In this document: positions 55,443-64,000 of the stretch, in pieces | Layout: every line of letters begins with the position of its first letter | How positions within the stretch are numbered: the stretch's first letter is position 1 | Assembly: GCF_051521505.1 (NCBI RefSeq) | Contig: NZ_CP150356.1 | Coordinates: 12,276,001-12,340,000 of the forward strand | Direction of reading: 5' to 3' | From: Sorangium sp025924095 | GTDB taxonomy: Bacteria > Myxococcota_A > Polyangia > Polyangiales > Polyangiaceae | DNA: 64,000 bases | Program-made: the position numbers and the translations under genes | Notes under the pieces: model-generated | What the model was told of the DNA's origin: nothing | What the model saw: the letters and a program-made list of their open reading frames with translations, nothing else | Databases searched by the model: none

Positions 55443-56615
55443 TCAGCGCCGCTTCCGCGGATCGCCCCGGAGGATGGGGTACGCCATCAGGAGGCTCAGC
55501 CACACCACCAGGAACTTCGGATCGGCCAGCGTCTCGAACGGGATCTCGAAGCGCTCGCCCGCGGGCTCCACCTTGCGCTGCTGCGCCTGCGCCGCCGCGG
55601 GGCCCACGACCGCGGGCAACCGCCTCCTGCCGCCCTCAATGCTCGCGCCGCCGGCGGCGGGCAGGTTCGGCAGCAGCGCGCCCTCGGCCGCCAGCGCCTG
55701 CTCCTCGGGCGTCCGCCGCGTCACGAGATCCGGATCGATGATCACCGCCGCCGGCTCGAGCCCCTCGGGACGCTCGGCGCCGGGCTCCTCGGGACGCTCG
55801 GCGCCGGACTCCTCGGGACGCTCGACGCCGGAAGGCTCCGCGGTCGCGATCCGCGCGTCCCCCTCCGGCTCCTCGGGGCGGTCCAGCGGGACGTAGCGCG
55901 GCGCGATCTCGCCCCGCTTCCGGTCGCGGAGCTCGACCGTCACCCGGGTCGGGATGTACAGGCGCCGCACCTCCTCGACCGTGACCACGGTGTCCTCGGC
56001 CGACCCCCCGGCGAGCTCGGGCACCTTCGCGCGCGCGGCGTCGATCGCCGCCTGCTCCGCGTCCATCGCGGCCTTGCAGCTCGGGAGGGACGGGTCGAAG
56101 TCGAGGCCGACGGCGCTGCTGCCCCCCTTCCTCTGCTCGGGGCTCGCCGTGCACTCCTGGAGCACGCGCTCCGCGACGGCGTCGTCCTCCCGGTGCAGGA
56201 GCCCGAGCGCGATCTCCTTGCGATCGTCGATGCTGTTCGCGACCTCCGGCCGGCCGACGAAGCGGTAGCGCACGCGGAGCGCGATGTTGCGCTGCCCCGA
56301 CGCCGTATCGACGACGGTCACGGCCTCCTTGACGAGGTTGTCCGTTGTCGCGCCCTGGACCTCGCGCCGGCTCACCATCACCCGGGACCGCCGCAGCCCC
56401 GTGAACACCGAGCGCGTCTGCGCCCGCACGCGCTCGAGGATCTTGAAATCGCTCGTCTCGGCCGGGACGTAAACGTAGCCGTCGAACTCCATCCGAGCGG
56501 GCGGGCGCTTCACGTTCTCGTTGCCCGCCGTCTTGCCCCGATCGCCGCACCCCGCGAGCGCCACTACCCCGACGATCGGGATAACGCGGACCACTGCACG
56601 GAGAAATGCTACCAC
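55443..56615 (-). CDS. lipoprotein with C-terminal TM segment
   Basis: A 390-aa exported protein. Signal peptide ending VVALAGC (Cys 23), a good lipobox. The mature part begins with a beta-rich region (FDGYVYVPAETSDFKILERVRAQTRSVFTGLRRSR), and has a charged helical stretch in the middle. A short tandem repeat of ERPEE/GAERPEEP occurs at about 268-295. A hydrophobic helix near the end (about 366-382, LVVWLSLLMAYPIL) is unusual for a lipoprotein and suggests membrane anchoring at both ends. No family is recognised. GTG 56615 has GGGGAG 8 nt upstream. It is divergent from htpG. Confidence 0.78.
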   Translation of the reverse strand: MVAFLRAVVRVIPIVGVVALAGCGDRGKTAGNENVKRPPARMEFDGYVYVPAETSDFKILERVRAQTRSVFTGLRRSRVMVSRREVQGATTDNLVKEAVTVVDTASGQRNIALRVRYRFVGRPEVANSIDDRKEIALGLLHREDDAVAERVLQECTASPEQRKGGSSAVGLDFDPSLPSCKAAMDAEQAAIDAARAKVPELAGGSAEDTVVTVEEVRRLYIPTRVTVELRDRKRGEIAPRYVPLDRPEEPEGDARIATAEPSGVERPEESGAERPEEPGAERPEGLEPAAVIIDPDLVTRRTPEEQALAAEGALLPNLPAAGGASIEGGRRRLPAVVGPAAAQAQQRKVEPAGERFEIPFETLADPKFLVVWLSLLMAYPILRGDPRKRR

Positions 56616-56981
56616 AACGGATCTCCCCGACGGCGAGGGTACAATCTCGGTGAATCTAGCGCCGCCGCCCTTCTGACGAAACCCTTACCCTCCGGAAAAA
56701 CCGAGCGAGGATGCGGGGATTGCGGTGCAGCGACCTGAACGTCAGGGCCCGGCGCGCAGCGCCCGACCTCGGGGCAGGTCTCGACCTGTGACCCCGTGAG
56801 CCCCCACCTCGGCAGCGAGCGCCATCGCTGGTGAGCCCCGCTGCGTGAGCCGCCTCGCGAGCGCGCGCCGTGGAGAGGGGGAGCGCCGAGCAAGGTGACG
56901 CCCCGCGGCGGGGTCCGCAGGTCGCTCCGCAGCGCGCCAGGGGATTGCCCTTTCGAAAATCGGATCCATTTGGTCGCCGAG
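56616..56981. promoter_or_regulatory. divergent region upstream of htpG
   Basis: The 366-bp gap contains the promoters of the lipoprotein (minus) and htpG (plus). No CIRCE (TTAGCACTC-N9) element and no convincing heat-shock sigma promoter is visible. The segment 56935-56975 (GATTGCCCTTTCGAAAATCGG) is the AT-rich part and the most likely htpG promoter position. No small gene is supported. Confidence 0.4.
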
Positions 56982-58973
<1,992 letters not shown>

Positions 58974-59010
58974 AGCGGCGGGCGAGCTGAAGAGGAAGCC
59001 GCCGAGACGC

Positions 59011-59057
59011 CAAGAACGCCAAGCACGCCAAGGGGAGAAGTTCTCTTGGCGTTCTTG
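59011..59057 (+). terminator. hairpin after htpG
   Basis: CAAGAACGCCAAG (59011-59023) pairs perfectly with CTTGGCGTTCTTG (59045-59057) across a 21-nt loop. The loop itself can form a second CCAAG/CTTGG hairpin, so alternative structures exist. It follows htpG by 38 nt and precedes the next gene; there is no U tract, so it may be a Rho-independent-like or RNA-stabilising structure. Confidence 0.7.
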
Positions 59058-59143
59058 CTTCCGGGCGCCGGCGTCCTCTCGGTTTCTTGGCCCGGATCGG
59101 GCGCCCGGGGTACGCGCGGGTGGCATCGGACGAGGTCGCCAGG

Positions 59144-60166
59144 ATGTCCCGCTTCGCAACTCCCTCGCTCAGCCGTCGGACCTTTCTCCATGCGCTCGGC
59201 GCGGCGGCAGGCGCGGTGGCCGCGCCGGGGCTCTTCGGGCCGGCGCCGGCGCTCGCCAGGGGGGCCTCGAAGGTGAAGCGCGTCGAGGCCTCGGACCTCG
59301 GCGTGACGCTGAAGCTCGAGCTGTCGCACGCGCCGTTTCCCTGCGACGGGGCCCCGTACAGGGACGCGACGGTGCTGGTCTTCGTGCCGGCCCACTACCG
59401 CGCGCCGGAGAGCGGTGAGCTCGACCTCGTGATGCACTTCCACGGTCACGTCACGACCGCGGAGCGGGCCATCGCGGCGCACAAGCTCCGCGAGCAGCTC
59501 CACGAGAGCAAGCAGAACGCGGTGCTCGTCGTGCCACAGGGCGCGGTGAACGCCGCCGAGTCGCCCCCGGGCCAGCTGGGGCAGCCGGGCGGCCTCCGGC
59601 GGCTGTGCGGCGAGCTCGCGGCGGTGCTCGCGGGCCCGTCCGCGCGGCGGGCGCTCGGCGACTGCGCCGTCCCGCGGCAGGCGAAGCTCGGGATGCTCTG
59701 CCTGTCGGCGCACTCGGGCGGGTACCGCGTCGCGGCCGCGTGCCTCCGCCACGGCGGCTGCGAGGTGAACGAGGTGTACCTGTTCGACGCGCTGTACGGG
59801 GAAGTCGACGCGTTCCGCGACTGGGTGCTCGCCCGGAAGGACAGGTCGGGGCGGGACAGGCACAAGCTCATCAGCCACTTCGTCGCGGGCGACGTGCGGC
59901 GGCTCAACCTCGAGCTCGAGCGCGCGCTCGAGGCCCGGGGCGTCGCCTGCCTGCACGAGCGCCGCCCGGGCGAGCTCTCGCGCAAGCAGCTCCTGAACGG
60001 CCGCGCGATCTTCATCGAGACCGCGCTCGCGCACAGCGCGGTGACGTTCCAGCAGAACGCGTTCCGCGATTGCCTGTTCGCGTCAGGCCTCCGCCGCCAG
60101 CTCCGATCCAGCTGGTTCAAGAAGAAGAACGAGCCGCGCCAGATCGACGTGCGCCCCCCGTCCTGA
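59144..60166 (+). CDS. Tat-exported alpha/beta-hydrolase-like protein
   Basis: A 340-aa protein. The N terminus has a twin-arginine signal, SRRTFLHALG, then a hydrophobic helix ending near ALARG (about residue 40), so it is probably folded before export. The mature domain contains LVMHFHGHVTTAERA, an oxyanion-like HGH motif, and LSAHSGGYRVAAAC (Ser in an AHSGG elbow), consistent with an alpha/beta hydrolase nucleophile; LFDALYGEVDAFRDW and a late ALAHSAV could carry the acid and His. The substrate is unknown. ATG 59144 is chosen over 59087 because it places the twin-Arg motif at residues 10-11. Confidence 0.78.
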   Translation: MSRFATPSLSRRTFLHALGAAAGAVAAPGLFGPAPALARGASKVKRVEASDLGVTLKLELSHAPFPCDGAPYRDATVLVFVPAHYRAPESGELDLVMHFHGHVTTAERAIAAHKLREQLHESKQNAVLVVPQGAVNAAESPPGQLGQPGGLRRLCGELAAVLAGPSARRALGDCAVPRQAKLGMLCLSAHSGGYRVAAACLRHGGCEVNEVYLFDALYGEVDAFRDWVLARKDRSGRDRHKLISHFVAGDVRRLNLELERALEARGVACLHERRPGELSRKQLLNGRAIFIETALAHSAVTFQQNAFRDCLFASGLRRQLRSSWFKKKNEPRQIDVRPPS

Positions 60167-60221
60167 GGCGCCGCGCCGCGCCGGCGCCCGACGGCGGGCG
60201 TCAGCGCCGGGCGCGGCGGCG

Positions 60222-61082
60222 TCAGTGCCGGAGCGAGACGTCGGCCAGCGCGAGGCGCGCGTCGTTGATGTACGCGCTGTCCGGGAAGCGGCGAATGAAC
60301 GACCGCAGCGTCGTCTTCGCGTCGTTCCAGGCCTGGATGTCGAGGAGGCACTCGGCGAGGAGGAAGGTCGCGTCATCCATGACCTCGCGGTCGGGCGACG
60401 CCTCGGAGAGCGTCATGAGCAGCGGGATCGCGTCGCGCTGCCGGTTCAGCCGGCGGTAGGCGCGCGCCAGGTTGAGGCGGGCCGACGGGGTGTGCGCCGC
60501 GGTCTCCTTCTGGCGGATCGCGTCCTCGAAGGCGACCGCGGCCTCGTGCCAGCGGCCCGTCCGCATGTGATCGAGGCCCGTCTGGTACGATTTGATCGAG
60601 AGCTCCGCGCGCGCCTTGTCGACCGAGTCCGTGAAGAAGGCGAGCTCGGCCCGGGTGAGCGGCGCCTTGCGCAGCGCCTCGAACCCCTCGAGCACCTCCT
60701 GCCGCCGCTCGGCACGGATGAGCTCGTAGAAGGCCGCGGCGTCGCTCTCGGCCTTGGCGCGCGCGTCGCTCCGCTGCTGCATCTCCTTGAGATCCGCCTC
60801 GTGCTTCGCGATGCGGTCCCGGGCGCCCTTCGTCTCGGCCTGGACGGCGTCGACGCGCGCGTCCCAGGCGAGCTTGACCACGCCGATCACCACGATCACG
60901 AAGAGCAGGTTCGCGCTCGCGCTGTTCCAGAAGGCGCGCCGCTCGTACACCATCTGGCGCTTGGAGATGCTCTTCAGGTCCGCCGCGAGGGCGTTCGTGA
61001 GGTTGTTCGTCTTGATGATGAGCCCACGGGATTCCACGATCTCACGCTTGATCTCCCGGAGCTCGTCGTCGAAGTCGTGCAT
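60222..61082 (-). CDS. TPR protein with N-terminal membrane anchor and coiled coil
   Basis: A 286-aa protein. A cytoplasmic helical start (FDDELREIKREIVESRGLII) precedes a TM helix (about 56-72, SANLLFVIVVIGVVKLAW), a coiled coil (about 75-115, ETKGARDRIAKHEADLKEMQQRSDAR), and TPR-like repeats (about 160-286, RTGRWHEAAVAFEDAIRQKETAAHTPSARLNLARAYRRLNRQRDAIPLL). It likely assembles a membrane complex; partners unknown. Its ATG is directly preceded by a perfect 15-bp palindrome (61083-61097). It is convergent with the Tat-exported protein and divergent from efp. Confidence 0.8.
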   Translation of the reverse strand: MHDFDDELREIKREIVESRGLIIKTNNLTNALAADLKSISKRQMVYERRAFWNSASANLLFVIVVIGVVKLAWDARVDAVQAETKGARDRIAKHEADLKEMQQRSDARAKAESDAAAFYELIRAERRQEVLEGFEALRKAPLTRAELAFFTDSVDKARAELSIKSYQTGLDHMRTGRWHEAAVAFEDAIRQKETAAHTPSARLNLARAYRRLNRQRDAIPLLMTLSEASPDREVMDDATFLLAECLLDIQAWNDAKTTLRSFIRRFPDSAYINDARLALADVSLRH

Positions 61083-61097
61083 TTTCAGGTCCTGAAA
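61083..61097. promoter_or_regulatory. 15-bp palindrome abutting the TPR gene start
   Basis: TTTCAGGTCCTGAAA has perfect 7-bp arms around a single centre base. It ends exactly at the ATG of the TPR gene (minus strand), covering its ribosome-binding region (CAGGACC). Either a DNA operator or a translation-occluding RNA hairpin would fit. Confidence 0.55.
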
Positions 61098-61110
61098 CCG
61101 TGCGCTGTGC

Positions 61111-61224
61111 AGGGGGCCGCGCTCGTGCTAAGGGGGCCGCGACGCGGACCCCTCAGCCGCGCCCCGGAGGCCGCGAAGGCGGACTCCCGGGCCGCGCCAG
61201 GGGGCCGATGACGCGGATCCCCGG
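61111..61224 (+). repeat. array of imperfect GC-rich hairpin repeats upstream of efp
   Basis: An imperfect ~34-bp spaced motif of the form AGGGGGCCGCGACGCGGACC occurs at about 61131, 61166 and 61199, with a partial copy at 61111. Each copy is self-complementary (GGGG-CCGC ... GCGG-CCCC type). The array lies between the TPR promoter and efp start, 44 bp before the efp ATG at its nearest point. Confidence 0.6.
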
Positions 61225-61267
61225 CCTCGCCGACAGGCCGCCCTTACGCTACCAGGAAGCTCTGCCC

Positions 61268-61831
61268 ATGGACACAAGCGACATCCGAAAAGGCCTCAAG
61301 ATGATGGTCGACGGCCAGCCCTACTCGGTCATCGACTTCCAGTTCGTCAAGCCGGGAAAGGGGCAGGCGTTCACCCGCGTCAAGATCCGGAACATGGCGA
61401 CGGGCGCGGTGCTCGAGCGCACGTACAAATCGGGCGAGAAGCTGGAGCCGGCGGACGTGGAGGAGCGCAGCCTCCAGTACATCTATCCCGAGGGCACCGA
61501 CTTCGTGTTCATGGACGCGGCGACCGGCGAGCAGCTCACGGTCCCCGGCGAGAAGATCGGCGACGATTCGAAGTGGCTGAGCGACGGGATGTCAATCGAT
61601 GTGACCCTGTTCAACGGGCAGCCGATCGGCGTCAGCATGCCCCCGCACGTGGTGCTCCAGATCGTGAACAGCGAGCCGGGCGTGAAGGGCGACACGGCGA
61701 GCGGCGCCACGAAGCCCGCCACGGTGTCGACCGGCGCGACCGTGAACGTCCCGCTCTTCGTGAAGGAGGGCGAGTGGATCAAGATCGACACGGCCGACGG
61801 CAAGTACCTGGAGCGCGTCAACAAGGGCTGA
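61268..61831 (+). CDS. efp: translation elongation factor P
   Basis: A 187-aa soluble factor that relieves ribosome stalling at polyproline. Domain I (KOW-like) has the modification loop VKPGKGQAF with Lys 31 at the tip (equivalent to E. coli K34); OB domains II and III follow, ending in the EGEWIKIDTADGKYLERVNKG signature. The domain I loop with PGKG-Q suggests lysine modification (EpmA-type) or no modification; no epmA/epmB gene is in this window. ATG 61268 has AGGAAG about 9 nt upstream. The long 5' frame to 61100 is not used. Confidence 0.96.
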   Translation: MDTSDIRKGLKMMVDGQPYSVIDFQFVKPGKGQAFTRVKIRNMATGAVLERTYKSGEKLEPADVEERSLQYIYPEGTDFVFMDAATGEQLTVPGEKIGDDSKWLSDGMSIDVTLFNGQPIGVSMPPHVVLQIVNSEPGVKGDTASGATKPATVSTGATVNVPLFVKEGEWIKIDTADGKYLERVNKG

Positions 61832-61866
61832 CCCTCGGCTGACCCCCGGGGCCACGGCCGCGGGGG

Positions 61867-63828
61867 TCACTTCGCCTCGAAGATCACCGCGGCCGCGCCG
61901 GCGACGCACGCGACGCGGGCGCCTCCGTTGGCCGGCGCGCACGCGGTCGCCTGCGCGAGGTCGCCGCCCGACCAGAGGCGCGCGGCGCCGCCGGCCGTCG
62001 CCACGAGGAGCCCGCCGGCGGCGGGGACCGCGAGCGTCGTGCCGTCCGGCGACCGCGCCGCGCCCTGCGGGGCGGGCGTGGTGAGCGGGAACGAGAGCGC
62101 GGACGAGGCCGGCGCCGCCGCGCGCAGGTCGATCGAGACGAGCGCGGCGCCGAGGGCGATGTCGAAGCCGCCCTCGGACGCGGCGAGCGGGGAGTACGGC
62201 AGCCGCTCGGTCCCGGCGCAGCGCTCGGGCGAGGCCGCGCCCGCCCGGGCGCGGGGCCCCTGGCCGCGGAGCAGCGGGAGGGGGACCTCCATCTCGCCGA
62301 CGGCGTCGGGCGAGCTGCGGAAGAGCGCGAGCAGCGTGGGCGCGTCGCAGCGCCGCTCGACGGCGACGAGCTCCGCGGGCCCGGCGCGGACGGCGGTGGG
62401 CCAGGGGGGGATGTCCGTCGCGGACTCGGTGGACGCCGCGGGGTCGACGCGGACGACGCCCTGCGCGGTCCGGACGAGCAGGGCGCCGCTCGCCTCGAAC
62501 GCGAGCGGGCCGAAGGCGCCGGGCCGGGTCGGCTGCGGGGCGGCGGCGGTGCGGTACACGGCGCTCGGGGTCACCGGCGGCGCGAGCTTCGCGAGGAGCT
62601 TGCCTTCCTCCTTGGTGCGGGGCTCGGCGCCGCCGCGGTCGAGCGCCGCGACGGCCGCGAGCGGCGCGCCTCGCGTCGACGCCGCGACCGCCTCGGCGTG
62701 GTCGATCGCCGCCGCGAGCCCCGGCTCACCGCAGCGCACCGGGCCGGCGCCCGTCCAGACGCGGGCCTCGCCGGCGCGCGCGGCGTCGCGGCCGGCGATG
62801 GCGCCGCCGCCGCCCGCGGCGTCCGCGCAGAGGAGCGCGTGGAGCCGGCGCAGCCGCTGGGCGGAGGCGGCCACGGCCGGCGCGGTGGACTTGCCGCGCG
62901 CGTCGCGGAGCAGGGAGGCGGCGAGGGCGCGCAGCGTCTCGCCGGGCTGCGCCGCGTCGCGCGACAGGCCGGCGGGGCGATCGAGGAAGACGAGCGGGGC
63001 GCGGAGCTCGGAGGCGGCGCCCGCCGGGGCGGGGAACGGGCGCAGCGCGCCTTCGATTCCGACGGAGACGACGAGGTCGTCGCGGCCGTCCGCGTCGTGG
63101 TCGACGACCTCGAGGGCGGCGGAGAGCGCTTCCGCCGGCGGCGGCGCGCGGAGGCGGAGCTCCAGGGCGAGCTCCGGCGGCGCGCCCGTGCCCGCGGCGG
63201 ACCCGGGCAGGCGGATCACGGCGATCCAGCGCGTGGCGCCCGCGCCGGCGGCGCGCTGCGGATCGGCGCACTGCGGCGCGAAATCGAGGGCGAGCGTCGA
63301 GGGGCCGATCTGGCTGAGGCCGACGCGCGGGGTGCACCCCTGCGCGGCGAGATCGCCTGGGAGCGCGGTGAGCGTGCGCAGCGCCTGGGGCCGCGCGGCG
63401 GGCGCGACAAGGAGCTCGCCGCGCAGGCCGTCGGGCGCCCGCGTCCAGGCGACGAGATCGCGCGCGCCGTCCCCGTCGAGGTCGAGGAGGAGGCCGGTCT
63501 CGAAGGTGCGCCCGGTCGGCGCGGCGACAACGGCGCCGCCGTCGAGGGGCCACCGCTTGCCGCCCTCGGGCGCCGGGACGCTCGGCACGGCCGCGAACCG
63601 GGGCGGGGCGGCGGCGTCGGGCGCGCCGGCGTCGGGCGCGCCGGCGTTGGCATCGAGGTCCGGGGCGCCGGGGCGGACGCCGCTCAGCGGGGGCGGGGAG
63701 CCGGAGGGCGCCGCCGAGCCGAGCGTGTAGGGCGTGTAGGGCTTGGAGCTCGGGCAGCCGTCGCAGCCGGTGGCGGCGAGGAGCGGGAGCAGGGCGCGGA
63801 GGAGCTTCGAGCAGGATCGATCGGGCAT
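61867..63828 (-). CDS. large Ala/Pro-rich lipoprotein with FG-GAP-like repeat signs
   Basis: A 653-aa exported protein. Signal peptide with lipobox-like LAATGC (Cys 22). The mature part starts Pro/Ser-rich with repeated GAPDA units, then beta-strand patterns LLLDLDGDGARDLVAW and LEVVDHDADGRDDLVVSVG, which match the DxDxDG calcium loop of FG-GAP/VCBS repeats of integrin-like propellers. The second half is Ala/Gly-rich with repeated strand blocks (FGPLAFEASGALLVRTAQGVVRVDP). No catalytic motif is seen. It is convergent with efp with a 35-bp gap, and faces the partial plus-strand gene at the right edge. Confidence 0.76.
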   Translation of the reverse strand: MPDRSCSKLLRALLPLLAATGCDGCPSSKPYTPYTLGSAAPSGSPPPLSGVRPGAPDLDANAGAPDAGAPDAAAPPRFAAVPSVPAPEGGKRWPLDGGAVVAAPTGRTFETGLLLDLDGDGARDLVAWTRAPDGLRGELLVAPAARPQALRTLTALPGDLAAQGCTPRVGLSQIGPSTLALDFAPQCADPQRAAGAGATRWIAVIRLPGSAAGTGAPPELALELRLRAPPPAEALSAALEVVDHDADGRDDLVVSVGIEGALRPFPAPAGAASELRAPLVFLDRPAGLSRDAAQPGETLRALAASLLRDARGKSTAPAVAASAQRLRRLHALLCADAAGGGGAIAGRDAARAGEARVWTGAGPVRCGEPGLAAAIDHAEAVAASTRGAPLAAVAALDRGGAEPRTKEEGKLLAKLAPPVTPSAVYRTAAAPQPTRPGAFGPLAFEASGALLVRTAQGVVRVDPAASTESATDIPPWPTAVRAGPAELVAVERRCDAPTLLALFRSSPDAVGEMEVPLPLLRGQGPRARAGAASPERCAGTERLPYSPLAASEGGFDIALGAALVSIDLRAAAPASSALSFPLTTPAPQGAARSPDGTTLAVPAAGGLLVATAGGAARLWSGGDLAQATACAPANGGARVACVAGAAAVIFEAK

Positions 63829-63960
63829 CGCGGGCGGACCCGCCGGAGCAGCGGCGGGCGGCGCAGGCGTAGCACGGGCGGCGCGCGGGCGTCGTGGCGC
63901 CGGCGCGCCCCGGGGCGGATGGCGCCGGCGCGCGTTTCGGAGTAGCTTGATCGAGGGCAG

Positions 63961-64000
63961 ATGCGCGGGCCGAAACCTCCCAGGGCCATCGAAGGCGAAG
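63961..64000 (+). CDS. first codons of a gene running off the right edge
   Basis: ATG 63961 is preceded by GAGGG at a good distance, and the 13 codons to the window end (MRGPKPPRAIEGE) are open with no stop. It is divergent from the lipoprotein at 61867-63828. No function can be proposed from so few residues. The gap 63829-63960 shows TTGATCGAG just upstream of the ATG and nothing else clear. Confidence 0.4.
   Translation, partial: MRGPKPPRAIEGE

Noticed and set aside
63684..63989. 101-codon minus-strand frame at the right edge
   Set aside because: It overlaps the lipoprotein start in another frame, is Arg/Pro-rich, and lacks a ribosome-binding site.

Overview
The window is very GC-rich chromosomal DNA from a delta-type proteobacterium, most likely a myxobacterium of the Sorangium/Polyangium group. 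The evidence is a third-position-GC codon bias that opens long antisense frames over almost every gene, two Hanks-type Ser/Thr kinases, a PEGA/TSP3/OmpA surface-protein set, Cys-TM-Arg C-terminal tails like MYXO-CTERM sorting signals, and a gspC-to-gspN type II secretion operon. This is inference from gene content; no rRNA or other taxonomic marker is present. I saw no tRNA, rRNA, CRISPR array or insertion sequence.

Layout. 1-2.9 kb (minus): the N-terminal part of a DUF2169 protein running off the left edge, behind a GNAT-like gene. 3.0-6.9 kb (plus): an FAD-dependent amine/amino-acid oxidase, a zinc-ribbon Ser/Thr kinase and threonine synthase, closed by a strong hairpin. 7.1-25.5 kb (minus): an NtrC-type response regulator, then a nearly complete type II secretion operon in the order C, small TM protein, D, E, F, GspG-like TM protein, G, H, I, J, K, L, M, N, ending with a REC-GAF-PAS-STAS regulator. 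Most junctions are 1-4 nt overlaps or gaps under 30 nt. The prepilin peptidase GspO is not in the window.

25.6-28.2 kb (minus): isochorismatase-like hydrolase, a small unknown protein, a [2Fe-2S] ferredoxin and a charged helical protein. 28.5-39.8 kb: an orphan type VI secretion cargo island. A VgrG, a TIGR02270-like repeat protein, a short DUF2169 protein, a ketosynthase-like protein lacking the catalytic residues, a DUF4150 (PAAR-like)/GHH-nuclease effector, a beta-propeller-like candidate immunity protein and a DUF6484-like protein are read leftwards, and a long DUF2169 protein converges on them. No T6SS core genes (tssB/C/K/L/M) are seen, so the apparatus must lie elsewhere.

40-52.6 kb: cell-surface genes. 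A giant kelch and Cys-rich lipoprotein diverges from an apparent operon of a Cys-rich lipoprotein, a thrombospondin type-3 repeat protein and an OmpA/TSP3 outer-membrane protein. A kinase-PEGA gene and a PEGA-porin-like gene follow on the minus strand. 53-64 kb: a Coq4-motif protein divergent from a TetR regulator with paired palindromes between them, an inositol-monophosphatase-family enzyme, a lipoprotein, htpG, a Tat-exported hydrolase-like protein, a TPR membrane protein, efp, another lipoprotein, and the first codons of a gene leaving the right edge.

The most interesting parts are the VgrG-linked effector island with its degenerate ketosynthase, the extra GspG-like protein without a prepilin signal inside the gsp operon, the mosaic TSP3 gene, and the Coq4-like/TetR pair.
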